From Synechococcus sp. MIT S9220 (GTDB taxonomy: Bacteria; Cyanobacteriota; Cyanobacteriia; PCC-6307; Cyanobiaceae), in NCBI RefSeq assembly GCF_014304815.1, contig NZ_CP047958.1, forward strand, positions 248,001 to 312,000: a DNA stretch of 64,000 nucleotides, read 5' to 3'. Position 1 is the first letter of the stretch, and every line of letters begins with the position of its first letter. Positions 7,907 through 17,072 of the stretch are shown here, piece by piece. Both the position numbers and the translations under genes were made by a program. The notes beneath the pieces were generated by a model. It searched no databases. It was not told the origin of the DNA and was given only the letters and a program-made list of their open reading frames with translations.

Positions 7907-10066
7907 TCAAGTCACTGCATTGATCGCATCCATGGCAATGGCTGCGATGGCCTGATCGCTGGCCTTGGGTAGTTGCACGTATTTGCCACCGGCGGCTTCG
8001 GCTAGGTCTTTGCCCATGCCACTGCCTATGAATTTGCGCTCGGTGTCGATCACCAGCAGCTTGATGCCCAGCATTCGGTAACGCATCGCCACATCCAGCA
8101 CTTCCTTTTTGAGATCAGGCTTCTCTTCACCTTCCAGTTCAGGCTGGCCCAGTGAGGTGCTCAGCGGCACGTTGCCGCGCCCATCGGTGATCGCCACTAC
8201 CACCACCTGGCCCAGATCTCCTGTGGCCAGGGCATTGGCGCCAACCCGGGCTGCTTGGGTCAGTCCGTGGGCCAGCGGTGATCCGCCGCCGCAGGGCATC
8301 GATTCCAGGCGCCGGCGCGCTGCGGTGATCGAGCGTGTGGGCGGAAGCAGCACTTCGGCCTGGTCGCCTCGGAAGGGGATTAGCGCCACTTCGTCGCGGT
8401 TTTCATAGGCCTCGGTCAGCAGCCGAATCACAGCACCTTTGGCGCTCTGCATGCGGTTCAGGGCCATGGAACCGCTGGCATCCACCAGGAAGATCACCAG
8501 GGCTCCTGCCTGGCGTTGCAACAGCTTGGCGCGCAGATCGGCTTCCTCAACGATCACGTTGCGCCCAGGCTGGCGTTCGCGTCTTGCCTTCTGATAGGGC
8601 GCCGCTGCGCGCAGCGTGGCATCCACGGCGATGCGCCGTACGGGCCCTCTGGGCAGTATCGGTTTCACATAGCGGCCGCGGCTGTCGCTGAGCACCACCG
8701 AACGACTGCCGCTGCTGCCGCTTTTGCTCTTGGCAGCGTTGAACAGCAACAAGTCGGGATCAATGGAGACTGCCTCTGGATCGAGCATGAACTCCTCGGG
8801 GACCGAAGGCGGTGCTTCGTCTTGATCCAACTCTTCATTATCTGGGTTTTCGTCGTCGCTGTTGTCGTTGGAGTCTTCTTCGGGCGGGTCGTTCTGATCC
8901 TGATCCGAGCCTTCGGGCGGCGGCGGTTGGTTCTCAGGGTTCTGCTCGCCTGCCTCCGGCGGCGGTGGGTTCTGATCTTGAGGGGGTTCAGGCGGCGGCG
9001 GTGGCTCCATCTGCTGATCCGGCGGTGGCAGTTGCGATGCACGTGGCGCGATCACCAGGGCCACAGCCACCTGCAGGTCGTCCGCCTCCACCTGTTCACG
9101 GCCACTGAGTGCTGCATGGGCCTTGGCGACGCGCACGGCGTAAAGCTCGGATCGGTGCCCTTCCACGCCGCCGCGAACTGCTTCGGTCACGAGATACTCG
9201 ATCTGTTCATAACTGATGCGCACGTCCGGCAGCCACTGACGTGCCAGTAGAAGCTGGGTGGCCAGAGCATCGGTTTCCTCTTTCCAGCGCTCGGAGAAAC
9301 TGCGGCTGCACTGGCCATGGCTCAGCACCGCATTGGTAATTTCCACGCGTTCCTCAGTGCTCACCAACTGATTGGCTGAGAGGGCGATCGCAAAGCGGTC
9401 GAGCAGGTGGTCGCGGACGTTGCCCTCCTCGGGGTTGTAGGTGGCGATCAGCAGTGGCCTGCAGGGGTGGCTGAGGCTGAGGCCTTCCCGTTCCACCTGG
9501 TTTTCGCCGGCACCCACCGCGGCCAGCAGAAGATTGATGATGCCTTCATCGAGCAGGTTGAGCTCATCGACGTACAGCACTCCTCGGTGAGCTTCTGCGA
9601 GCAACCCCGGTTGGAATACTGTGCTGCCGCTGGCCAGTGATGCAGCTACATCCACGGCACCGACCAGCCGGTCCTCGGTAATGCCGAGTGGCACCTGTAC
9701 GAAGGGAGCGGGAATCACCTTGGAGGGTGGCTCGGTACTAAGTCGCTCTCGCCAGCTCGCATCCCATTCCTCTGGTCGGGTCGGGTCGAGGTTGAGCCCC
9801 GGTCCTTTAGGGAGATCTGCGTTGTCTTGATCCAGCACCTCGATTGGTGGCAGCAGGGCATGCAGGCCCCGTGCCAGAACGGATTTGCCGGTGCCTCGGC
9901 CGCCGGCGATGATCACGCCCCCCAGGCCGGGGTCCACCGCTGCCAGCATCAGCGACAGTTTCAGCGTTCCATGGCCAGTGATGGCTGCCAGTGGGAAGGC
10001 ACGGCTCGCCTGTTCTTGAGCAGCTGTGCTGGCCATGCCGCTAGCGACCCCTCCACCTGAAACCAT
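7907..10066 (-). CDS. chlD: Magnesium chelatase subunit D
   Basis: ChlD works with ChlI and ChlH to insert Mg into protoporphyrin IX, the first committed step of chlorophyll synthesis. Visible order: an N-terminal AAA+ domain with G-G-R-G-T-G-K-S, a proline- and acid-rich linker of about 75 residues, and a C-terminal von Willebrand A domain with MIDAS motif D-A-S-G-S-M. With the ATG at 10066 the product is 719 residues; the ATG at 10036 is an alternative. Frame upstream of 10066 would run into folK, so the longer start is rejected. Confidence 0.95.
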   Translation of the reverse strand: MVSGGGVASGMASTAAQEQASRAFPLAAITGHGTLKLSLMLAAVDPGLGGVIIAGGRGTGKSVLARGLHALLPPIEVLDQDNADLPKGPGLNLDPTRPEEWDASWRERLSTEPPSKVIPAPFVQVPLGITEDRLVGAVDVAASLASGSTVFQPGLLAEAHRGVLYVDELNLLDEGIINLLLAAVGAGENQVEREGLSLSHPCRPLLIATYNPEEGNVRDHLLDRFAIALSANQLVSTEERVEITNAVLSHGQCSRSFSERWKEETDALATQLLLARQWLPDVRISYEQIEYLVTEAVRGGVEGHRSELYAVRVAKAHAALSGREQVEADDLQVAVALVIAPRASQLPPPDQQMEPPPPPEPPQDQNPPPPEAGEQNPENQPPPPEGSDQDQNDPPEEDSNDNSDDENPDNEELDQDEAPPSVPEEFMLDPEAVSIDPDLLLFNAAKSKSGSSGSRSVVLSDSRGRYVKPILPRGPVRRIAVDATLRAAAPYQKARRERQPGRNVIVEEADLRAKLLQRQAGALVIFLVDASGSMALNRMQSAKGAVIRLLTEAYENRDEVALIPFRGDQAEVLLPPTRSITAARRRLESMPCGGGSPLAHGLTQAARVGANALATGDLGQVVVVAITDGRGNVPLSTSLGQPELEGEEKPDLKKEVLDVAMRYRMLGIKLLVIDTERKFIGSGMGKDLAEAAGGKYVQLPKASDQAIAAIAMDAINAVT

Positions 10067-10072
10067 GAATGT

Positions 10073-10597
10073 TTGCCAGCCCTGCGCGTGAGCGCCAGTC
10101 TCGCTGATCAGCCTCAGTCTCTTGCCATTGCCCTTGGGGCGAACCTGCCCAGTGCCGCAGGTGTGCCTCGCCAGACGCTGATCACGGTGCGTCCTCAACT
10201 GGAGCAGCTTTTGATCTCCTGGGGCAGGTCTGCATCAGCAGAGATCCGCTGCTCCTGGTCGCCCCTGCTGGAGACGGCTCCAGTGGGCGGGCCACCAGGA
10301 CAGCCGCTGTACTGCAATGCCGTGGTGCTCTGTGCAGGTGTGCAGCGCTCCGCTTCCGAGGCTGCGGCGTTGCAGTTGCTCACGCAGCTACATCAGCTTG
10401 AGCGACGTTTCGGCCGAGATCGAGACCAGGAGCTGCCATGGGGTCCGCGCACTCTCGATCTGGATCTTCTCTTTTGGGGTGAGTGGCGTCTGGATCATCC
10501 GCAGCTGGTACTGCCTCACCCACGTCTGCATCTGCGCCAATTTGTTATGGAGCCCTTGCTGGCCGCTATGCAGCGCTCCGAGGATTGGTTTGGCTGA
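10073..10597 (+). CDS. folK: 2-amino-4-hydroxy-6-hydroxymethyldihydropteridine pyrophosphokinase
   Basis: HPPK transfers pyrophosphate from ATP to 6-hydroxymethyl-dihydropterin in folate synthesis. The 174-residue product shows the family motifs A-L-G-A-N-L, Y-C-N-A-V, L-E-R-R-F-G-R and [12 protein letters not shown], plus L-P-H-P-R-L. The ATG at 10073 is only 6 bases from the divergent chlD start, so promoters must lie inside the facing coding regions or the true starts are slightly further in (GTG 10088 here). Confidence 0.93.
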   Translation: MPALRVSASLADQPQSLAIALGANLPSAAGVPRQTLITVRPQLEQLLISWGRSASAEIRCSWSPLLETAPVGGPPGQPLYCNAVVLCAGVQRSASEAAALQLLTQLHQLERRFGRDRDQELPWGPRTLDLDLLFWGEWRLDHPQLVLPHPRLHLRQFVMEPLLAAMQRSEDWFG

Positions 10598-10754
10598 TCG
10601 CTCACCTTCTGTGGCCTAAACGTTCAGCGGAATATGGTTTAGCTAATTTGGCCCTGGAACCTATGAAGCCAGTATCTGGGCTCTATCAATTGTGTAAGAA
10701 AAATTTACCTTAAACCGGGAAACTAGCTTTGGGTGGAGGGTGCAGAATCTACCT

Positions 10755-11113
10755 CTAAAGGAGTTGCTCTAGGCTAATAGGTGCGCCGGCAGAGTAATAT
10801 TTGTGAGCAATTTTCCCAACTAGCTCTATATAGAGAGATGGTGATGCAGCCTTGCCAGGGCGAATAATTCGTATATTTGTCTCATCAAATAGAGCGCCTT
10901 TGGATATGTTCTTGTAAGTAGAGATTGAACGCCTGAGGGTACGACTTTTTTCTTCAGCCTTTCTGGGGCCATATGAAACAGAGCCTAGAGATTGCATGCT
11001 CTTTTGGTTTCAACAACAAGAGAGTGAAGTTCATGAGGCTCTAGGGAGAAAGCGCTGTCGACATCACCATCGGCACGGGCCAATGTGAAGTGCTTTTCCA
11101 CAACTGAAGCTCA
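10755..11113 (-). pseudogene. Remnant of N-acetylneuraminate/pseudaminic acid synthase (NeuB/PseI), frameshifted
   Basis: The open frame 10755-10997 encodes the C-terminal SAF (antifreeze-like) domain of NeuB/PseI: S-Y-G-P-R-K, R-R-S, N-I-R-I-I-R-P-G and the end G-A-P-I-S-L-E-Q-L-L. Directly upstream but in the next frame, about 10990-11110 encodes the end of the synthase barrel: V-V-E-K-H-F-T-L-A-R-A-D-G, then D-S-A-F-S-L-E-P. One base is missing at about 10990-10994, and an in-frame TGA sits at 11111-11113. The N-terminal two thirds of the gene are absent. The enzyme would condense a hexosamine with phosphoenolpyruvate to make a nonulosonic acid; this copy cannot. Confidence 0.85.
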
Positions 11114-11189
11114 AGAGGCAGGGTGCGGCAACGCATTACGTGGTCACTCCAGATCAGTAGGGATGCATCACAGCGGATAAGAATGCGTG

Positions 11190-11876
11190 TCATACCAGCT
11201 GCCGCAGCAAGCAAAACGCTTCTGCTGCGTCGACGCCCAACTGAGCGCCGCGCCAGCGTGCCAAGTGCTCTACAGCCTTAAGGGAGCGGGCATGAGGCCA
11301 GTCGCGCATTTCACTTGAATAGATCACCAAAGCTTCTCGTTTGCGCTCCCATTGATCTGAAATATCCACGAACCAGTTGGGATGAAAGGCCGGGGCAGAC
11401 CCCGGTGGCTGCCATTCCGTGCTGCTCGCCACCTCAAAACTGAGCAACCGCTTCACCACATGGCCAGGCGTGGGTCTGCATGCTGTCACCACCGCCTCAT
11501 GCAAGCGACGGTGATCGACATTGACATCACCAGAATGATGGACGTAAACACACTCAGGTTGGTGCTGGTCGACGCGTTCTTCGATGCGCTTGATGAGATC
11601 CAGACGATCCAAGGAATCCAAGCGATTATCTGGAAAATCGAGGAGTTCCACACCAACTACACCAAGAATTGATCCAGCTGCTTGTGCAGCTTTGGCCAGG
11701 CCTGAGAGTTCATCTTGAGCTTTGGCTCGATCGCGCTCTGGCTGGCGTGATGTTGAGCCTTCCACGACGATCAGCACCTGAACTTGATCGCCGGAATCGG
11801 CATGGCGGGCAATGGTTCCGCCGCAACCGAGCACTTCATCGTCGGGGTGGGCGGCAACAACAAGAATGCGTGACAT
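11190..11876 (-). CDS. PIG-L/LmbE family deacetylase
   Basis: A 228-residue intact protein. The N-terminus A-H-P-D-D-E-V-L-G-C-G-G is the zinc-binding and catalytic motif of N-acetyl-sugar deacetylases, and H-H-S-G-D-V-N-V-D-H-R supplies the other ligands. Start ATG 11876 overlaps the end of the upstream cytidylyltransferase remnant (stop 11878-11880), so it was in one operon with it. Such deacetylases occur in glycan loci and probably act on an N-acyl group of a nucleotide or surface sugar. It is the only undamaged gene among decayed neighbours. Confidence 0.85.
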   Translation of the reverse strand: MSRILVVAAHPDDEVLGCGGTIARHADSGDQVQVLIVVEGSTSRQPERDRAKAQDELSGLAKAAQAAGSILGVVGVELLDFPDNRLDSLDRLDLIKRIEERVDQHQPECVYVHHSGDVNVDHRRLHEAVVTACRPTPGHVVKRLLSFEVASSTEWQPPGSAPAFHPNWFVDISDQWERKREALVIYSSEMRDWPHARSLKAVEHLARWRGAQLGVDAAEAFCLLRQLV

Positions 11877-11877
11877 T

Positions 11878-12189
11878 TCAGGAACCAACTACCTCTTTCG
11901 CCAGACCTTGTCTTATCAGCTCGGCCCGGGACCAGTCGTCTTCCGTATGGATGACTTGCACGTGCCACCGGGGCAGGCGCAAAGGCTTATTGCCCTTTAA
12001 AAGGTTTGCAGCATGTAGCCATGCTTGCGGTCGACCCCAATAGAAATGGCCAGCATGGTCGAATGCAGGATCAAGATCCTGACTGCGCTTGCTGAATAAC
12101 TCTGGCTGCAGCATTTGAGCTAATCCCGAAACTACGTAAATCTTTAGTGTCCGCTGAATTAGTGAGGCATAGCTCGAATCTATTCCAAG
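11878..12189 (-). pseudogene. Remnant of pseudaminic/neuraminic acid cytidylyltransferase (PseF/NeuA), C-terminal part
   Basis: The in-frame Met at 12114 gives a 78-residue C-terminus with the PseF signature: P-E-L-F-S-K-R-S-Q-D-L, D-H-A-G-H-F-Y-W-G, then R-W-H-V-Q-V-I-H-T-E-D-D-W-S-R-A-E-L. Homology continues upstream of that Met (S-L-I-Q-R-T-L-K-I) to a TAG at 12190-12192, so the start is not real and the N-terminal half with the CMP-binding site is lost. The normal enzyme activates the sugar with CTP. Confidence 0.82.
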
Positions 12190-12256
12190 CTATCTGTTGT
12201 TCTCTCCAGGATCAAATCACGTTTGAAAATAAATATGTTCATTGAGCCAGGCGGGA

Positions 12257-12532
12257 TTACAGGGACAGCCCTTTGAGCAGAGCTGGCGATGCAGCGGACT
12301 CTGTCCCCGAGTTCAGCAAGAGGCTGATGGCCAGCCCAAGTCCAGCAATGTCGAGCAGGCTGCTGAGCACGCTCAGCAAGGTCTGCAAGGCGAGATGTCG
12401 CCAGCCAGCCTCCCGCGCTAAGGCCTTGAGGAGCTGCAGCTGCTGCAGCCGTGCTTGATCAGTCAGTGCGATGCGGAAACAAGGGAAGGTCGTCCGTCGA
12501 TCCTGACGCTCACCCGCCATGCTGGTGCCCAC
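12257..12532 (-). pseudogene. Truncated N-terminus of an ABC exporter (fused permease/ATPase type)
   Basis: The 91-residue frame resembles the start of type IV ABC exporters (MsbA-like): a charged leader, then one or two hydrophobic helices around L-Q-T-L-L-S-V-L-S-S-L-L-D-I-A-G-L-G-L-A. It ends at a stop at 12257, long before the ATPase domain, and the cytidylyltransferase remnant begins about 70 bases on. I infer that a deletion joined the two broken genes. The family call rests on only one segment and is moderately sure. Confidence 0.6.
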
Positions 12533-12546
12533 TGTCGTGAGAAGCC

Positions 12547-13107
12547 ATGGCTCCGCTGCCGGCTCCAGAGCCCTACGAGCTGCTGGAGACCATCGATGCC
12601 CTGGATGCGCGAAAAGTGCGCTTCGAGCGCAACCGCATCAGGTTGCCTATGGGGGTGGAGGGCAGTTTCGGCATCATCAAGCATCCAGGAGCGTCACTGG
12701 CTGTGCCAATCACCGATGAGGGGCAGGTGGTGGTGCTGCGTCAGTACCGCTTTGCTGTTCAGGCCAGGCTGCTGGAGTTCCCGGCAGGCACGCTGGAGGA
12801 CGGAGAAGATCCTTTGGAGTCGATGAAGAGGGAGCTCGGAGAGGAAGCCGGCTATAGCGCCGCTCGCTGGGATGCCCTTGGTCCCATGCTGCCTTGCCCT
12901 GGCTATTCCGATGAGGTGATTCATTGCTTCCTGGCCAGGGATCTCACGGCTCTGGAGAACCCCCCGGCAGGAGACGACGATGAAGATCTCGAGGTTCTGC
13001 AGATGAGTCCTGCCGAACTGGATGCTCGCCTGAGTTCCGGCGAGGAGTGGCTCGATGGCAAAAGCGTGACCGCTTGGTATCGGGCCAAGCAGTTGCTCGG
13101 TTTCTGA
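12547..13107 (+). CDS. Nudix hydrolase, ADP-ribose pyrophosphatase type
   Basis: A 186-residue protein. The Nudix box is complete: G-T-L-E-D-G-E, then R-E-L-G-E-E-A-G-Y, with A-G preceding it as in ADP-ribose pyrophosphatases. A proline-poor N-terminal strand region (F-E-R-N-R-I-R-L-P-M-G) fits the same group. It probably cleaves ADP-ribose or related nucleotide sugars. The photolyase gene starts 15 bases downstream on the same strand. Confidence 0.85.
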   Translation: MAPLPAPEPYELLETIDALDARKVRFERNRIRLPMGVEGSFGIIKHPGASLAVPITDEGQVVVLRQYRFAVQARLLEFPAGTLEDGEDPLESMKRELGEEAGYSAARWDALGPMLPCPGYSDEVIHCFLARDLTALENPPAGDDDEDLEVLQMSPAELDARLSSGEEWLDGKSVTAWYRAKQLLGF

Positions 13108-13121
13108 ATTCGCGACCACTG

Positions 13122-14600
13122 ATGAGTACCCCTCGCACGCTGTTCTGGCACCGCCGCGATCTGCGTTTGGCGGACAATTCAGGTCTTCAGGCGGCCGTGG
13201 CACTGGGCCAGGCTGTTACGGGCGTTTATGTGCTCGATCCGGATCTGATCACGCCACCACCCCAGCTGCCGCCGATGGCACCCGCTCGGTTGTGGTTTCT
13301 GGTGGAAAGCCTGGTTGAACTGCAACAGCGCTGGCGTCAGGCCGGGAGTCGCCTGTTGGTGCTGGCTGGTGATCCGGTTGTGCTGCTGCCGCAGTTGGCG
13401 GCCCTCCTGGACGCACCCACCATGGTTTGGAGTCGCGATGTAGAGCCCTATGCCCGCGAGCGCGACCGTCAGGTGGCCAAGGCTCTGCAGGCCGATGGGC
13501 GCAAGCTGCTGGTCGACTGGGACCAGCTGCTGGTGGCGCCGGAGTCTCTCAAAACCGGCGGAGGTGACCCTTACCGCGTGTATGGACCTTTTCTGCGCAA
13601 TTGGCGTGGTCAGGTCGAACGGCTCGGCCCACGCACCACACCAGCTCCAGAAGGCCTGCAGGATTTAAACCAGTCCCAGCTTCAGCAGATCAGCTCTGCA
13701 GAAGGAGATCTTGGTCGGCTTTGTTCCCAGGGACAGTCCGAGCTTGAGCGTTTGCGCAGCAGCCATGGCTTCGCTGGCACCGACTTGTGTCCTTGTCGCC
13801 CTGGAGAAATCGCAGCAGCGGATCAGTTGGCAACGTTTGCTGACGGTCCTCTGCTTGGCTACGAGCCTGACCGTAATTTTCCTGGGCAGCAGGGGACCTC
13901 ATTCTTAAGTGCGGCTTTGAGTGTCGGCACGATCAGTCCCAGGCAGGCATGGTGTGCTGCCCAGAGCGCCAAGGAGATCGTGCGCAGTGATGAACAGCAA
14001 CATGCGATCACGGTCTGGGAGCAGGAGCTGGGCTGGCGTGAGTTTTACCAGCAGGCCTTGTTCCATTTCCCCGAATTGGCGGATGGTCCTTACCGCGAGC
14101 AATGGCGACGCTTCCCCTGGGAGAACAGCGAAGAGTGGTTTGGATTCTGGAGAGAGGGCCAAACAGGGATGCCGATCATCGACGCAGCGATGCGTCAGCT
14201 CAACCAGAGCGGATGGATGCACAACCGCTGTCGCATGATCGTTGCTTCTTTTCTGGTCAAAGACCTGATCTGCGACTGGCGCTGGGGCGAGCGAGCCTTC
14301 ATGGAGCTGGAGGTGGACGGCGATCTTGCGGCCAACAATGGCGGTTGGCAGTGGAGTGCCAGCAGTGGGATGGATCCAAAGCCCTTGCGAATTTTCAATC
14401 CCGCGACGCAGGCATCAAAGTTTGACGCTGAAGCTGACTACATCCGTCATTGGTTACCTGAGCTGCGCCATGTGAACACCAAGGATCTGCTCAGTGGTGA
14501 GATCGGTGCACTGGAGCGACGCGGATACCCGGCGCTCCTGATTGATCACAAGAAACAGCAGGCCCACTTCAAGCAGCTGTACGCCACCATCCGTTCCTGA
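13122..14600 (+). CDS. phrA: Deoxyribodipyrimidine photolyase, class I
   Basis: Repairs cyclobutane pyrimidine dimers using blue light. The 492-residue product starts T-L-F-W-H-R-R-D-L-R-L-A-D-N-S-G-L (antenna-binding alpha/beta domain) and ends with the FAD domain: G-W-M-H-N-R-C-R-M, then N-N-G-G-W-Q-W and S-G-M-D-P-K-P. The open frame starts at 13047 within the Nudix gene; ATG 13122 is chosen because the family N-terminus begins there. Confidence 0.95.
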   Translation: MSTPRTLFWHRRDLRLADNSGLQAAVALGQAVTGVYVLDPDLITPPPQLPPMAPARLWFLVESLVELQQRWRQAGSRLLVLAGDPVVLLPQLAALLDAPTMVWSRDVEPYARERDRQVAKALQADGRKLLVDWDQLLVAPESLKTGGGDPYRVYGPFLRNWRGQVERLGPRTTPAPEGLQDLNQSQLQQISSAEGDLGRLCSQGQSELERLRSSHGFAGTDLCPCRPGEIAAADQLATFADGPLLGYEPDRNFPGQQGTSFLSAALSVGTISPRQAWCAAQSAKEIVRSDEQQHAITVWEQELGWREFYQQALFHFPELADGPYREQWRRFPWENSEEWFGFWREGQTGMPIIDAAMRQLNQSGWMHNRCRMIVASFLVKDLICDWRWGERAFMELEVDGDLAANNGGWQWSASSGMDPKPLRIFNPATQASKFDAEADYIRHWLPELRHVNTKDLLSGEIGALERRGYPALLIDHKKQQAHFKQLYATIRS

Positions 14601-14602
14601 GT

Positions 14603-15814
14603 TCAGGCCGCAACGCTGCAGGTTTGCGAATCCAGAGGAGCGGTTTGGATGAGCAGCGAGCGAAGCACGGAAATCACCTGTTCCTGCTGTTCGCTGGAGA
14701 GCTCCGGGAAGATCGGCAAACTCAGCACTTCGCTACAGAGCTGTTCGGTCACCGGCAGACGGGTGTCTTGATGTTGATCGGCGTAAGCCGGTTGGCAATG
14801 GATGGGAATGGGGTAGTAGATGATCGTGCTCACGCCCTTCTCTTGCAGGCTCTGTTTCAACCAATCGCGGCAATGACTGCTGGGTAATCCGAACTCACTG
14901 GGGGGATGGTTGGGGTTGGAGGAGATGTCAGCCGGGCAAACCGTGACACGCACCACAAACTGATTCCAGCCATGGCCGTTGCCAGCGGATGAATCGGGGA
15001 TGAGCAGGCCTGGCACATCTTGCAGCGCTTCGCGGTAGCGCTGGGCGATCTGCCGGCGGCGTTCTACCCATTGGGTCAGCCGGGGCAGTTTCACGTTGAG
15101 CACTGCGGCCTGCATGGCATCCAGTCGGCTGTTGTAACCGAGCTCCGTGTGCAGGTAGCGGCGGGGCATGCCGTGCACCGCCAGCTCGCGCATGCGCTGA
15201 GCAAGAGCTGCGTCGTGGCAGGTCACAGCTCCGGCATCACCCGCTGCGCCCAGGTTTTTGGTGGGGAAAAAGCTGAAGCAGCCAATGTCGCCCCAGCTGC
15301 CGACGGGTCGTCCATTCCAACTCGCCCCGGTGGCTTGAGCACAATCTTCAACAACGACAAGGTTGTGATCGTTGGCGATTGCCATCAACCGCGTCATGTC
15401 GACAGGCCGCCCAAACAAATGCACGGGGATCAGGGCTTTGGTTGAGGGCGTGATCGCAGCAGTGATTTGATTGAGATCGATCAGGTAAGTGCGTGGATCC
15501 ACATCCACAAACACCGGCGTCGCACCCACAGCGCTGATCGCTTCTGCTGTGGCAAAGAAGCTGAAGGAGGCTGTGATCACCTCATCACCGGCTCCGATGC
15601 CAAGGGCTCTCAGGGCCAGGATCAGGGCATCGGTGCCGCTGTTGCAGCCAACAGTGTGGGCAGTGCCGACCACTGCCGCGAAGGCCGTTTCAAACGATTG
15701 GATTTCAGTGCCACCGATGTACTGCCCGCTGCGCAACACACGCAGCGCGGCTTCATCGAGTTCCGGCCCCAGGTCGGCGAGCTGCTGACTGAGGCTGAAG
15801 GGAGGCACCTGCAT
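14603..15814 (-). CDS. DegT/DnrJ/EryC1/StrS family sugar aminotransferase
   Basis: A 403-residue PLP enzyme. F-S-F-F-P-T-K-N-L-G contains the PLP-binding lysine, and the N-terminus S-G-Q-Y-I-G-G-T-E-I and G-C-N-S-G-T-D-A-L are family motifs. Such enzymes aminate keto-sugar nucleotides for surface glycans. The frame continues upstream to 16168, but that is antisense to the next gene; the family start is at 15814. It begins 10 bases after the thioredoxin-like gene and ends 2 bases from the photolyase stop. Confidence 0.92.
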   Translation of the reverse strand: MQVPPFSLSQQLADLGPELDEAALRVLRSGQYIGGTEIQSFETAFAAVVGTAHTVGCNSGTDALILALRALGIGAGDEVITASFSFFATAEAISAVGATPVFVDVDPRTYLIDLNQITAAITPSTKALIPVHLFGRPVDMTRLMAIANDHNLVVVEDCAQATGASWNGRPVGSWGDIGCFSFFPTKNLGAAGDAGAVTCHDAALAQRMRELAVHGMPRRYLHTELGYNSRLDAMQAAVLNVKLPRLTQWVERRRQIAQRYREALQDVPGLLIPDSSAGNGHGWNQFVVRVTVCPADISSNPNHPPSEFGLPSSHCRDWLKQSLQEKGVSTIIYYPIPIHCQPAYADQHQDTRLPVTEQLCSEVLSLPIFPELSSEQQEQVISVLRSLLIQTAPLDSQTCSVAA

Positions 15815-15824
15815 GGATGGCACC

Positions 15825-16442
15825 TTAAGCCGGTGCCCCGAACCACGGTGGCTCTTGTCCGGGATGCCACTTGATGTTGCAGCCAACCGATGGTTGCTGG
15901 TCTTGGTTGACAGGCTGGCCATTGAGGACCGCTTCCACTGCCCTGCGCAGATCGCGGCCATCCAATGGCACCTCGTTTCCTGGGCGGCTGCCGTCGAGCT
16001 GGCCCCGATAGTGCAAGGTCTGAAGGCCTGCCTCATCGGGGCTGAACAGATAGAACTCCGGCGTGCAAGCGCCCTTGAGGGCTTTGGCCAGGTTCTGCTG
16101 CTCATCGAGCAGATAGGGAAAACGCCACTGCTGCTGTTTTGCCTGATGACGTAAGCCTTCGGGACCATCCTGTGGATGGGTGGTGAGGCTGTTACTGGAG
16201 ACGGCCAGCAGGGTCAAGGCTGGGCCGTAGTCCTCGGCGATCCTGCTCAGCTCGGGCTCCACATGCTTCACAAACGGGCAGTGAGCACAGATCAGCATCA
16301 CCAGCAGCGGTTGTGCGGGCAGCTCGCTGTCGCTGAGAGTGGCTGCGTCAGTGCCATTCCTCAAGCTTCCGCTCACCACGGGCAACTGGAAGGCAGGCAG
16401 CACCTCGCCAAGGGGCAGCATGGTCGAGGGAGTGAGAGCCAT
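15825..16442 (-). CDS. Thioredoxin-like/AhpC-TSA family protein
   Basis: A 205-residue thioredoxin-fold protein. The redox motif is C-A-H-C-P-F-V-K-H-V-E near residues 52-62, a CxxC. The domain continues with L-L-A-V-S-S-N and a cis-proline region G-A-C-T-P-E-F. This pattern marks the DUF899-unlike, CPxxK-type thioredoxin family found in many bacteria whose substrate is unknown. It lies directly upstream of the aminotransferase gene, probably in the same transcript. Confidence 0.8.
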   Translation of the reverse strand: MALTPSTMLPLGEVLPAFQLPVVSGSLRNGTDAATLSDSELPAQPLLVMLICAHCPFVKHVEPELSRIAEDYGPALTLLAVSSNSLTTHPQDGPEGLRHQAKQQQWRFPYLLDEQQNLAKALKGACTPEFYLFSPDEAGLQTLHYRGQLDGSRPGNEVPLDGRDLRRAVEAVLNGQPVNQDQQPSVGCNIKWHPGQEPPWFGAPA

Positions 16443-16514
16443 GGCGAACGAGCAACAAATGGTGCGTCAGCTTTCATCCTGGTTCAGACTCCGTCCCTCC
16501 GGTGCAAAGAACGC

Positions 16515-17072
16515 GTGCTCAGGCGTGCCAAGGCAGGTCGGATCTCAGGTGTCACGCTAGTTCTGGTGCTGACGGCCTGTTCGGGACCACAGAGGCCCAG
16601 CTGGAAAGTATTTCCGCTGCCGCGGCAGATGCCCCATGACGGCCTGGCGGTTGTGAGTCAGCCCGACGGCTTTGGTCTTCATTTCTTTCTGGAAACCGAC
16701 ACGGACGATCCAGCGGAATGCTCGCCGCGTTGGTTTCCCGATGCTGCACGTCTGTTCAACGGCAACGGCACAGCGCCTTTCAGTGCAGGGCTAGTGCCGC
16801 GGGAGGAATTTTTCGCTGCTGTGCGTCGCAGCGATGTGCGCCGCGCTCTGCAGACGCAGTTAAAAGCTCTCTGTCAGCAGCGTGCTCCAGAAGCCCGCTG
16901 GCGCTGGACGCCTCCGCCCAACGATGCATCGGAGTTGAGGCCTGTTGAGCTGCCGGCTTATGAGCGGCGCGATCTACTGAGGGATCCCGCCGAAGAAAAG
17001 CGGCTTGAGAAGGAACTCCTTGGTGACGTTCAGAAGCCTTCCCAGACCACCGGTTCAGCCTCGCGCCAATAG
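16515..17072 (+). CDS. Putative lipoprotein, unknown function
   Basis: The GTG at 16515 gives 185 residues that begin with a short basic leader and a hydrophobic stretch ending L-T-A-C, a good lipobox, so the protein is probably membrane-anchored. The rest has no domain I recognise; it contains many Arg/Glu near the end. The frame is open from 16176, but that part is antisense to the thioredoxin-like gene. Its last 43 bases overlap the convergent gene at 17030. Confidence 0.6.
   Translation: MLRRAKAGRISGVTLVLVLTACSGPQRPSWKVFPLPRQMPHDGLAVVSQPDGFGLHFFLETDTDDPAECSPRWFPDAARLFNGNGTAPFSAGLVPREEFFAAVRRSDVRRALQTQLKALCQQRAPEARWRWTPPPNDASELRPVELPAYERRDLLRDPAEEKRLEKELLGDVQKPSQTTGSASRQ

Noticed and set aside
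10483-10713. 76-residue plus-strand frame after folK
   Set aside because: It begins inside folK in another frame and ends in non-coding sequence; no ribosome site or domain.
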